NCBI RefSeq assembly: GCF_041821045.1
Contig: NZ_JBGUAW010000003.1
Location: 124,001-188,000, forward strand
Length of the DNA: 64,000 nt
Direction: 5' to 3'
From: Thiohalorhabdus sp. Cl-TMA
GTDB lineage: Bacteria > Pseudomonadota > Gammaproteobacteria > Thiohalorhabdales > Thiohalorhabdaceae
Shown: positions 39,836 through 46,961 of the stretch, one piece after another
Layout of the letters: each line of letters opens with the position of its first letter
Position numbering within the stretch: position 1 is the first letter of the stretch
Made by a program: the position numbers and the translations under genes
The notes under the pieces: model-generated
What the model saw: the letters and a program-made list of their open reading frames with translations, nothing else
Told to the model about the DNA's origin: nothing
Database searches by the model: none

Positions 39836-40318
39836 ATGCAGGCTGCTAAAGACCGGGTCGTCTCTATCGACTACACCCTGAAGGATGCCGACGACCAGGT
39901 GATCGACACCTCCGAGGGCCGTGAGCCGCTGGCCTACATCCATGGAAACGGACAGATCATCCCCGGCCTGGAGCGGGCCCTGGAAGGCAAGGGTCCCGGC
40001 GAGGACGTTGCGGTGACCATAACCCCCGAGGAGGGGTATGGCGAGCGGGACGATTCCATGGTCATGCAGATCCCCCGCGAGCAGTTCGAGGGTGCGGACC
40101 AGATCGAGCCCGGCATGCAGTTCCAGGCGGAGACCGACGAGGGCGTGCGGATCCTCACCGTGCTGGAGACCGGCGACCAGGAGGTGACGGTGGACGGTAA
40201 CCATCCGTTGGCCGGCGTTACCCTGAACTTCAACGTGAACGTGGTGGACGTGCGCGATGCCTCCCAGGAAGAGCTCGATCACGGCCACGTGCACGGTCCG
40301 GGCGGTCACGACCACTAA
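39836..40318 (+). CDS. SlyD-like FKBP-type peptidyl-prolyl isomerase with His tail
   Basis: The 160-residue protein has the SlyD pattern: VVSIDYTLKDADDQVIDTS, PLAYIHGNGQIIPGLE (FKBP domain), an inserted-in-flap domain (AVTITPEEGYGERDDSMV to VLETGDQEVTVDGNHPLAG) and LNFNVNVVDVRDAS. It ends in a His-rich tail (HGHVHGPGGHDH), shorter than that of E. coli SlyD. SlyD assists protein folding and delivers nickel for hydrogenase maturation. Position right after the hydrogenase beta/gamma genes fits this (122-bp gap, inference). An AGAAGGAA sequence precedes the start. Confidence 0.9.
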   Translation: MQAAKDRVVSIDYTLKDADDQVIDTSEGREPLAYIHGNGQIIPGLERALEGKGPGEDVAVTITPEEGYGERDDSMVMQIPREQFEGADQIEPGMQFQAETDEGVRILTVLETGDQEVTVDGNHPLAGVTLNFNVNVVDVRDASQEELDHGHVHGPGGHDH

Positions 40319-40328
40319 GCCCGCATCG

Positions 40329-40363
40329 ATTGCCGGCCGGACGGGACCGTCCGGCCGGGCAAT
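40329..40363 (+). terminator. Long stem-loop after the SlyD-like gene
   Basis: ATTGCCGGCCGGACGG pairs with CCGTCCGGCCGGGCAAT around GA, with one bulged base. It begins 11 nt after the stop. A clean T-run is missing (CTTCCCC follows), so it may act with Rho or protect the 3' end. Confidence 0.55.
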
Positions 40364-40459
40364 CTTCCCCCCCTGACGCAGCCTCTCCCCCGAGCTTTGT
40401 ACCGGATCCGGCGGGCTTTCGCCCGTGGCACGGGCGCGTTTTGCCCGGGAAATTCCGTT

Positions 40460-40471
40460 TTGTAATAACAA
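40460..40471. promoter_or_regulatory. Weak Zur-like palindrome upstream of the first outer-membrane gene
   Basis: TTGTAATAACAA is a near-palindrome sharing TGTxATxACA with the clear Zur box at 42476-42490. It lies about 220 bp upstream of the outer-membrane protein gene at 40692. The match is partial. Confidence 0.25.
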
Positions 40472-40691
40472 TTCATGCTCTTCCTTCCGCCCTCGTAGGG
40501 GGGCGCTCCCTTCCCCCGGAAAAGTGAGTAGTTATTCGCTACCATTTGATTTCAATGTGAAAAGGAAATTTTAGGCCAGTACGGCCGAAATAGGGCCTTT
40601 TACAGCCGCCCGAGGGGTGCCATAATCGCGCCGGTTACAGGAGAACCCTAATCCCTTTAGGGAATATATATAGGGATTCACCCCGGCAGCG

Positions 40692-41939
40692 ATGGACACC
40701 AGTTTCCGTTCTCCCTTACTCGGGCGTAGGGGGCGACCCAGTAAGCGCCGTTGGCTGCTGGCCGGCCTCGTTATCCTCTTGTCCCAGAATACGCTCGCCG
40801 CTTCTCTCCAGCCCGCTCCGCCGGGGCGGGGTATCCACGCCATCGGTGGGGAGGAGGGCGGTCCGGGCCTGAGCGCCGTCGGCGATCCCGGCTTCAATCT
40901 GCGTCCGGACGACCTCCACTTCTCCACCTCCGTGGAGCCTTATTTCAACGCCCTGGTCCAGGGCGCCATGGGCGGCAACGGCGAGGTGCAGCTCCAGGAG
41001 GCCTACCTGGAGAGCCGGACCAGTCCAGGGGGCTGGCAACTGAAGGTGGGACGCTTCCGCTCCGACCTCGGCTATCCGCACCGGAAGCATCCGGGTCAGT
41101 GGGGGTACAGCCAGGGCCACGTGCCGTACTGGTTCTTGAAGAAGCCCTTTTACTTGCGGGATACGGGAATCCAGCTCACCTGGAAGCCCGGTACCGATTA
41201 TCACGCCCGAATCGGCGTGGAGGCCTTTCAGGGGGACGAGGAGCTTCTGACCCGGTTCGACGGTGCCTCGGTCCTGAAAGGGGCCGGATTGGGCGAGGAG
41301 CTGGTGGACCGGCACGGAGAGCCCAAGGACGGGCCGCGCCTGTTCACGGCCTTCGCGGAGGTCGCTCCGGACATCGGTGCCAAGCAGGAGCTCCAGGGCA
41401 GCGTGTACGGCGTTTTCTCCACCGACCACCAGGAGCTCAACTACGATCCCTCCACCGAGCTCCTGAAGGGCGATTACTGGATGGCCGGAACCAACTGGGC
41501 CTATGGCCTCAGCAATCCCACCCCCTTCGGCAAGGGCAAGCTTAAGCTGACCGCCGAGTACCTGTATTCGGTGAAGGATCTCGATGTGGCCTATCACGGC
41601 GAGGATCCGGCCCAGGTGGGCACGGAGGAAGAGGGTAGCCAGGAAGGCTACTACCTGCAGGCCCGATACGGGTTCGAGCCCAACCTGAAGGCCGACGTAC
41701 GCCTGGAAGTGGTCGGGCTGGTGAGCGGCAAGGGGCAGGAGAGCATGGCCGGAAGCGAGACCTGGAGCAGCTCCAGCCACATCGCGGCCCAGGGCACTTG
41801 GTCGCCCACGGAGCATTCCAGCCTGCGGGTCCGCTGGTCGCTTTCCGACATCGAGCAGGGAAGCTACGAGAACAGCAGCAACCGGGTCTTCCTGCAGTAC
41901 AACATGGACCTCGGCCACCACCAGGGTGGCTTCCTGTAG
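40692..41939 (+). CDS. Outer-membrane beta-barrel protein, Zur-island paralogue 1
   Basis: The 415-residue protein has a long positively charged N-terminus and a signal peptide (RRWLLAGLVILLSQNTLAA). The remainder is a chain of amphipathic beta strands typical of a porin. It is clearly paralogous to the protein at 42961-44301: both share VxPYFxAxVQ, a KxGxFxSxxGY..KH..QW motif, DTGxQLTWxP, FGVEAxQGDxE, LSTEHQEL-like and LxAEYLYxVKDLxVAYH segments. It lacks the His-rich loop of the paralogue. It converges on zur. Location beside zur and znuACB suggests metal (probably zinc) passage across the outer membrane, as an inference. Confidence 0.8.
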   Translation: MDTSFRSPLLGRRGRPSKRRWLLAGLVILLSQNTLAASLQPAPPGRGIHAIGGEEGGPGLSAVGDPGFNLRPDDLHFSTSVEPYFNALVQGAMGGNGEVQLQEAYLESRTSPGGWQLKVGRFRSDLGYPHRKHPGQWGYSQGHVPYWFLKKPFYLRDTGIQLTWKPGTDYHARIGVEAFQGDEELLTRFDGASVLKGAGLGEELVDRHGEPKDGPRLFTAFAEVAPDIGAKQELQGSVYGVFSTDHQELNYDPSTELLKGDYWMAGTNWAYGLSNPTPFGKGKLKLTAEYLYSVKDLDVAYHGEDPAQVGTEEEGSQEGYYLQARYGFEPNLKADVRLEVVGLVSGKGQESMAGSETWSSSSHIAAQGTWSPTEHSSLRVRWSLSDIEQGSYENSSNRVFLQYNMDLGHHQGGFL

Positions 41940-41951
41940 CGGCGGTCCGCC

Positions 41952-42449
41952 TCAGGCCCGGTCCGGAGCCGCCGAGCGGCAGGCCGGGCAGAGCCCCCGC
42001 ACCTCAAGCACCAGATCCTCCACCAGGAAGCCGTGTGCCTCCGACTCGCGGCCGATCTCTCCGACGAGACCGGGAACGGCCAGCTCCGCCGCCGTATCGC
42101 ACCGGCGGCATAGCAGGAATTGGGGCGTATGGCCGTGACCCGGCTCGGTGCAGCCGGTAAAGGCACTGCGGCTCTCCAGCCGATGCACCAGCCCCGCCTC
42201 CTCCAGAAAGGCCAGGGCACGGTAGACAGTGGGCGGCGCCACCTTGCCGTGCTCTCCCCGGAGCCGTTCCAGCAGCTCGTAGGCCTTGACCGGTCTCCGG
42301 GCCGCCAGGATGAGCCGCAATACCTGCTCGCGCATGGCGGTGAGCCGGAGGCCCCGGCCGGCGCAGAGCGCGCGGGCCCGTTCCAGGCGCTCCGCAAGCT
42401 CTGGCGGTTCTTCGTCCGGGAAGGGGGTAGCGGGAAGCTGTTCGGACAA
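41952..42449 (-). CDS. zur: Fur-family zinc uptake regulator, Zur-like
   Basis: The 165-residue protein has a winged-helix DNA-binding part (TAMREQVLRLILAARRPVKAYELL, PPTVYRALAFLEEAGLVHRLES). A dimerisation domain carries two CxxC zinc sites (LCRRCDTA and LCPACRSA) and a GHGHTPQ metal-site strand. Divergence from a zinc-uptake-type operon and the AT-rich palindrome in the gap identify it as Zur rather than Fur. I chose the TTG at 42449 with AAGGA 8 nt upstream. The frame is open as far as 42491, but an ATG start there would put the Zur box inside the coding sequence. It should repress its own gene and the znu operon when zinc is plentiful. Confidence 0.88.
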   Translation of the reverse strand: MSEQLPATPFPDEEPPELAERLERARALCAGRGLRLTAMREQVLRLILAARRPVKAYELLERLRGEHGKVAPPTVYRALAFLEEAGLVHRLESRSAFTGCTEPGHGHTPQFLLCRRCDTAAELAVPGLVGEIGRESEAHGFLVEDLVLEVRGLCPACRSAAPDRA

Positions 42450-42473
42450 GGGATCGATCCTTGTGAGTGGAGA

Positions 42474-42492
42474 GTTGTTATAGTATAACATT
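42474..42492. promoter_or_regulatory. Zur box between zur and the znu operon
   Basis: TGTTATAGTATAACA (42476-42490) is palindromic around its central base and matches the gammaproteobacterial Zur consensus (GTTATA-x-TATAAC). It lies 26 nt upstream of the zur start and 42 nt upstream of the next plus-strand gene, well placed to control both. Confidence 0.88.
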
Positions 42493-42531
42493 CCGAATCA
42501 GTACTTCGCACCGACAAGGCGCCGCAGCCCA

Positions 42532-42852
42532 GTGAACCGCCGTAATCGCCGAAATCCCGACCTGCTCCCGGATGCCCCGGGCCGCTACTGGCGGCTCGTG
42601 CTCCTGCTGCTCGGCCTGTTCATGGGCCAGGCGGCCATGCAGGTGCACGCCATGGACCACGCCCTGGCGGACGGCGACCCGGTCTGCGAAGTCTGTGTAA
42701 TCTCCCACGCCACGGCACTGGCCGGCAGCGGCGGCGGAATACTCCCCGAAAAGCAGCCCGTCATTGCCGTCCTTCCCCCCCAGCCGATCCGGCCCCAGGC
42801 GGTCCGCACGGCGGCAGCCGCCCGTGATCCCCCTTCCCCGGCCCTTTCGTAG
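42532..42852 (+). CDS. Small exported Cys/His protein at the head of the znu operon
   Basis: The 106-residue protein has an N-terminal charged stretch and one hydrophobic segment (LVLLLLGLFMGQAAMQVHA), either a signal peptide or an anchor. A compact HAMDHALADGDPVCEVCVISH cluster follows, with His and two Cys (CxxC) suited to bind a metal ion. The rest is a Pro/Ala-rich tail. It begins with GTG at 42532, 42 nt downstream of the Zur box, so it is the first gene under Zur control. I do not recognise a named family; similar small periplasmic proteins occur beside metal uptake genes. It may act as a periplasmic zinc carrier (inference). Confidence 0.65.
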   Translation: MNRRNRRNPDLLPDAPGRYWRLVLLLLGLFMGQAAMQVHAMDHALADGDPVCEVCVISHATALAGSGGGILPEKQPVIAVLPPQPIRPQAVRTAAAARDPPSPALS

Positions 42853-42960
42853 AAACGATACCGACAAGCTTGCCGCGTACAGACCAAGCACCGTTTCCGC
42901 ATCGCGAAGCGGGCGGGGCGTCTGTCCGCGCCAATGGATCGCTATGGAAAGGGTAATTCC

Positions 42961-44301
42961 ATGCAGCGTACTGCCTGGCTGTTGGGCCTCACTCTCGCCC
43001 TGGGCGGGGGGGAGGCCGCATGGGGGCAATCCGCCCCTTATATGGGTGCCGGAGCCAGCGGCGCCAGCTCCGCCGAGGTGACCTCCGGCAACCGTTTCAA
43101 TCCCGATATCTCGGTGATCCTCGAGGGCAACGCCTATTGGGACGATCGCGACGGTGAGGCCGACGAGCTCACCGGCATGGCCGAGGGCATCAATCATGCC
43201 CACGGGGGGCACGGGCACGGTGATGGCCATGGCCACGGGGGCGAGGCCCAGGGCTTCAACCTCAAGCCCACGGAGCTGTTCTTCTCCGCCAGCGTCGATC
43301 CCTACTTCGACGCTTTCGTGCAGGCGGTGATCCTGGACGACGGCGGGGTGAACCTGGAGGAAGCCTACTTCACCACCCGCGCCTTGCCAGCCGGTCTGCA
43401 GGCAAAGGGCGGCAAGTTCCTCTCCGGGTTCGGCTACCACAACGAGAAGCATCGCCACCAGTGGGAATTCATGGAGCAGAACCTGCCCTACAAGTACCTG
43501 CTGGGGGCCCACGGCATCATGGATACCGGGGCTCAGCTCACCTGGACCCCCGCCACGCCTTTCTATACCCGCTTCGGCGTGGAAGCGCTGCAGGGCGACC
43601 AGGAGGTGGTGGGCCGCTTCGACGGCGAAGAGGCCATCGAGGATGCGAGGCTTAACGCGGATTTGGCGGAACGCCTCGGGACCCCGGAGGACGGTCCCCG
43701 TCTGTTTACGGTGTTCGCGGAGCTCGCCCCCAATCTGGGCTACAGCCACGAGCTGCTGCTCGGGGTCTCTGGCCTATTCGCCACCGACCACCAGGAGCTC
43801 CATTCCGAGCCGGTCAGCCACATCCTGAGCGGCGAGTCCTGGGTGGCCGGCGCCGAGGCCGTCTATGCCTACGACGCCCCGGACCAGTACGGCAAGGGCG
43901 ACCTCAAGCTCAGCGCCGAGTACCTGTACGCCGTGAAGGACCTGGAGGTGGCCTACCACGCGGCGAATCCGGCCGCCGAGGGCGCCAAACGGGAATTCAC
44001 CGAGGACGGCTTCTACGTCCAGGGCCGCTATGGGTTTGCCGCCAACTGGCGGGCCGGTGCCCGGTACGAGATGGTCGGTCTGACCAATGAGAAAAAGGTC
44101 GGCAAGCCCGGGCAACCAGCGGAATACGACAGCTCCAGCCGGGTCTCCGCCAACCTTACCTGGACGCCCAGCCACTTCACGCGCATCCAGGCCCAGTGGT
44201 CGCGGCCGAGGATCGCCACCGGCGACGGCTACGAAACGGCCAATCAGTACTACCTCCGCTACATCCTGAGCATGGGCCAGCACGGTGCGCATGATTTCTA
44301 G
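42961..44301 (+). CDS. Outer-membrane beta-barrel protein with His-rich loop, Zur-island paralogue 2
   Basis: The 446-residue protein has a signal peptide (AWLLGLTLALGGGEAAWG) and a porin-like chain of amphipathic strands. A histidine-rich segment HAHGGHGHGDGHGHGG lies near residue 80, which could bind zinc at the cell surface or in the periplasm. Other conserved blocks are GGKFLSGFGYHNEKHRHQWEF, DTGAQLTWTPATPFY and LSAEYLYAVKDLEVAYH, shared with the protein at 40692-41939. It is second in the zur-controlled operon, ahead of znuA (gap of 81 nt). A zinc porin or binding protein that feeds ZnuA is the likeliest role. The ATG at 42961 has AAAGGGT about 8 nt upstream. Confidence 0.84.
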   Translation: MQRTAWLLGLTLALGGGEAAWGQSAPYMGAGASGASSAEVTSGNRFNPDISVILEGNAYWDDRDGEADELTGMAEGINHAHGGHGHGDGHGHGGEAQGFNLKPTELFFSASVDPYFDAFVQAVILDDGGVNLEEAYFTTRALPAGLQAKGGKFLSGFGYHNEKHRHQWEFMEQNLPYKYLLGAHGIMDTGAQLTWTPATPFYTRFGVEALQGDQEVVGRFDGEEAIEDARLNADLAERLGTPEDGPRLFTVFAELAPNLGYSHELLLGVSGLFATDHQELHSEPVSHILSGESWVAGAEAVYAYDAPDQYGKGDLKLSAEYLYAVKDLEVAYHAANPAAEGAKREFTEDGFYVQGRYGFAANWRAGARYEMVGLTNEKKVGKPGQPAEYDSSSRVSANLTWTPSHFTRIQAQWSRPRIATGDGYETANQYYLRYILSMGQHGAHDF

Positions 44302-44382
44302 GCGCGGGGTGCTCGGCGTGAGGAGCGGACGGCGCCCTTTTCGGGCGTGTCCGCCGGCTGCAACCGAAAAAAGGGAAGAACC

Positions 44383-45273
44383 ATGAAACGTTTGCTGTTT
44401 TCGCTCGCCCTGCTGCTGGCCATGGCCGCTCCGGCCGTCGCGGAGGTGCGGGTGGCCGCCACCACCACTTCCATGGCCATGCTCGCCCGCACCGTGGGCG
44501 GCGAGCAGGTCTCCGTCACCACCCTGGCGCCCCCGGACCGGGATGCGCACTACCTGCAGGCCAAGCCCTCCATGATCCGGGTCCTGCGCCGGGCGGACCT
44601 GGTGCTGGCGGTGGGCGGCGAGCTGGAGGTGGGCTGGCTGCCCGCCGCCGTGGACAATGCCGCCAATCCCGCCATCCAGCCGGGCCGGGAGGGCTACTTC
44701 GAAGCCGCTGCCCAGGTAGAGCTTACCGGCAAATACCAGCGGGCGGACCGTGCCATGGGGGACGTCCATCCTTCCGGAGATCCCCATGTGAATCTGGACC
44801 CCGTGCGCATGGCCAGCGTTGCCGAGGCCCTGGCGGCCCGCCTCGGCGAGCTGGACCGCGCCCATCGGGAGGCCTTCCGCCAGCGCGCGGAGGAGCTCGG
44901 CTCGGCCGTGCAGCGGCGGCTTCCCGGATGGAAGGAGCAAGTGGCCGATGCGCCCGGGGTGGTGGCCTTCCACAAGGACATCAACTACCTGATGCAGCGG
45001 CTGGAGGTGCCCATCCACGGCTACCTGGAGCCCAAGCCCGGCATTCCGCCGTCGGCCTCCCACCTGAGCAGTCTGATCCGCAAGCTGAAGGACGGGGAGC
45101 CGGGCGTGATTATCCGGCACCCCTATCACCCGAGGGGTCCGGTGCGGAAGGTGGCTGAGGCAACCGGCTGGGACACGGCCTCGCTGCCGCTGGACCCGGC
45201 GCTCGGGGCCACGGCCGAGGACTACTTCGGTCTGATCGACGACTACGTGAGCGCCATCGCCGGCGCCCGGTAA
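44383..45273 (+). CDS. znuA: Zinc ABC transporter periplasmic binding protein, ZnuA-like
   Basis: The 296-residue protein has a signal peptide (LLFSLALLLAMAAPAVA) and the cluster A-I metal-binding fold. Likely ligands are His in DRDAHYLQAKPS, His in SGDPHVNLDP, His in VVAFHKDINYL and an acidic residue near the C-terminus (PLDPALGA). The His-rich charged loop of E. coli ZnuA is absent, while a His-rich loop is present in the upstream outer-membrane protein. AAGGGAAG precedes the ATG. The ATPase and permease genes follow. Confidence 0.88.
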   Translation: MKRLLFSLALLLAMAAPAVAEVRVAATTTSMAMLARTVGGEQVSVTTLAPPDRDAHYLQAKPSMIRVLRRADLVLAVGGELEVGWLPAAVDNAANPAIQPGREGYFEAAAQVELTGKYQRADRAMGDVHPSGDPHVNLDPVRMASVAEALAARLGELDRAHREAFRQRAEELGSAVQRRLPGWKEQVADAPGVVAFHKDINYLMQRLEVPIHGYLEPKPGIPPSASHLSSLIRKLKDGEPGVIIRHPYHPRGPVRKVAEATGWDTASLPLDPALGATAEDYFGLIDDYVSAIAGAR

Positions 45274-45363
45274 GCGGGGGACGCCGCTGCCAGCGGCGTC
45301 CCGGCGCTCCGTTACGGGGGGGTACCGGGAGGCCGCTGGCCGCAAGAACGAAGGGAGATGCGC

Positions 45364-45996
45364 ATGTTCCGGACAACGGTTCAGGCCACCCATGCGGGGG
45401 GCCGGGCAGACGAAGAGGGCGGGGAGGAGCCCGGCCCGCCGCTGGTGGTCGCCGAAGAGCTGGTGGTGGGCTATGAGCAGCCGGTGCTCGGACCGGTGTC
45501 CTTCCGGGTCCACCCGGGGGAAGTGGTGGGCCTATGGGGTCCCAACGGCGCGGGGAAGTCCACGCTGCTCAAGGCCGTTTCGGGAACCGCCCGGGTTTTC
45601 CGGGGCCGCCTGGAGGTGGCCGAAAACCTGCGCATTGCCTACCAGACCCAGCAACCGTTGCGGCTCGGGGAGATGCCGCTCAAGGGGCGCGAGCTCCTGA
45701 GGTGCATGGGGGCAGACAAGACCGAGCCGCCGGGGCGGTTGGGGCCATTGCTGGAGAAGCGCATCGACCGGCTCTCCGGGGGGCAGTTCCAGATCTTGAA
45801 CATCTGGGCCTGCCTGGGCGGGGAAGCGGACCTGGTCCTGTTGGACGAGCCCTCCAACAACCTGGATCAGGAAAGCCTCGACCTGCTGGTCGAACTACTG
45901 GAGGCGCGGCGGAGCGAGGAGGCGTTGCTGCTGGTCAGTCATGAGACATCCTTCCTGGACCGGGCGGCCACCCGGCGCCTTGAGGTGGGCACATGA
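45364..45996 (+). CDS. znuC: Zinc ABC transporter ATPase, ZnuC-like
   Basis: The protein (about 210 aa) has Walker A GPNGAGKSTLLKAV, signature LSGGQFQILNIW, Walker B LVLLDEPSNNLDQ and a switch His in LLLVSHE. It is short for the family; the signature is LSGGQ but the region between Walker A and signature is compressed. It also has an unusual, acidic N-terminal extension (about 30 residues). I chose the ATG at 45364 with AAGGGAG 6 nt upstream; an ATG at 45358 directly abuts that SD. The permease gene overlaps by 4 nt (ATGA). Confidence 0.85.
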   Translation: MFRTTVQATHAGGRADEEGGEEPGPPLVVAEELVVGYEQPVLGPVSFRVHPGEVVGLWGPNGAGKSTLLKAVSGTARVFRGRLEVAENLRIAYQTQQPLRLGEMPLKGRELLRCMGADKTEPPGRLGPLLEKRIDRLSGGQFQILNIWACLGGEADLVLLDEPSNNLDQESLDLLVELLEARRSEEALLLVSHETSFLDRAATRRLEVGT

Positions 45997-46808
45997 GTCC
46001 GCTAGCCGCCTTCACGGACCCGCTTTTCCGTCTTCCCCTGGCCGCGGGCCTGCTGGCCGCGCTCACGCTCCCGCTGCTTGGCAACCTGCTGCGCTTGCGG
46101 GAGGAGTGGCTGGCGGCCCTGGGCCTGGCGCACATTTCCGCCGCCGGAGCCCTGGGTGGCATGGGTCTGGGGATTCCGGCGATTGCCGGGGGACCGGCAG
46201 CGGCGGGGGTAGCCGCCCTGTTCAAGGGATTCGCGGCGGCGCGCGGTAATACCGCCTACGCCCAGATGATCCTGCTGGGATGGAGCACCACCCTGGTTCT
46301 GGCCGCCAATACCGCCCTGGGGGAATCCCTGGCCCACGCCATGGTGGACGGCCAGCTCTATTTCTCCGGCTGGCCCGAGCTGCTGGGCCTGGGGATGTTC
46401 GCCCTGCTCACCCTGGCCGCGCTTCCCTGGATCACGCCCCGGCTGATTCGGGCACGCTTCTTCCCCGAGCACGAGCGCGCCAATCGTCTGCCGGCCTGGC
46501 GCTGGCACCTGGCCTTCGACCTCCTGGCGGCGGCCGGCATGGCTCTGGGCACGGCCACGGTGGGCCTCATGGGCGCCTTCGCCCTGGCTTTCCTGCCCGC
46601 CTGGGCGGCCTTCGGCCTGGCTTCCGGGTGGCGGGCCGCCCTGCTGGTGAGCACCAGCCTGGGCGTCGGCGCCTACCTGGCGGCCTTCGTGGCGGCCATG
46701 GCCTGGGACCAGCCCTTCGGGCCGGTACTCGTGGCCGTGCTCCTGGCAACTGCCGGGCTGGTCCGGCTGTCCGGAAGCCTCCTTCGTGCCGGAAAGCGGG
46801 TCCCATAA
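45993..46808 (+). CDS. znuB: Zinc ABC transporter permease, ZnuB-like
   Basis: The 271-residue membrane protein has about 7-8 transmembrane segments. LGLAHISAAGALGGMGLG is the typical ABC-3 family segment, and a late helix with ALGTATVGLMGAFALAFLPAWAAF is where the family usually has the coupling region. It starts inside the znuC stop (ATGA) and is the last gene of the zinc operon. The gap of 153 bp to the next gene holds no clear terminator. Confidence 0.85.
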   Translation: MSPLAAFTDPLFRLPLAAGLLAALTLPLLGNLLRLREEWLAALGLAHISAAGALGGMGLGIPAIAGGPAAAGVAALFKGFAAARGNTAYAQMILLGWSTTLVLAANTALGESLAHAMVDGQLYFSGWPELLGLGMFALLTLAALPWITPRLIRARFFPEHERANRLPAWRWHLAFDLLAAAGMALGTATVGLMGAFALAFLPAWAAFGLASGWRAALLVSTSLGVGAYLAAFVAAMAWDQPFGPVLVAVLLATAGLVRLSGSLLRAGKRVP

Positions 46809-46961
46809 GCGGCTTCCGTCCTGCCGCCCCGGGGGCGGGCGTGCCTGCCTACCACCTTTTAGGGGATTACTAGAACGGTAATTCTGTTATTCTCGCACAT
46901 GGCGGTTCCCGAAGAGCGGACATCCGAGCCGGGGGAGGTGCCCGCGGAAATCCCCCAATGA

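Larger units (their letters stand above)
40319..40691. other. Intergenic region of 373 bp, A/T-rich in its second half
   Basis: No gene is visible. Contents are a long stem-loop after the SlyD-like gene (40329-40363), a TTGTAATAACAA near-palindrome (40460-40471) and an AATCCC/GGGATT pair around 40651-40678. A clear drop in GC content over 40440-40690 is typical of a promoter region for the outer-membrane gene. Confidence 0.55.

Noticed and set aside
40651-40678. AATCCC/GGGATT inverted repeat ahead of the first outer-membrane gene as an operator
   Set aside because: Only 6-bp arms with an AT-rich spacer; too weak to claim without comparison.
42474-42492. Fur box (iron) instead of a Zur box
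   Set aside because: The palindrome matches the TGTTATA/TATAACA Zur form better than GATAATGATAATCATTATC, and the neighbouring operon is of zinc type.
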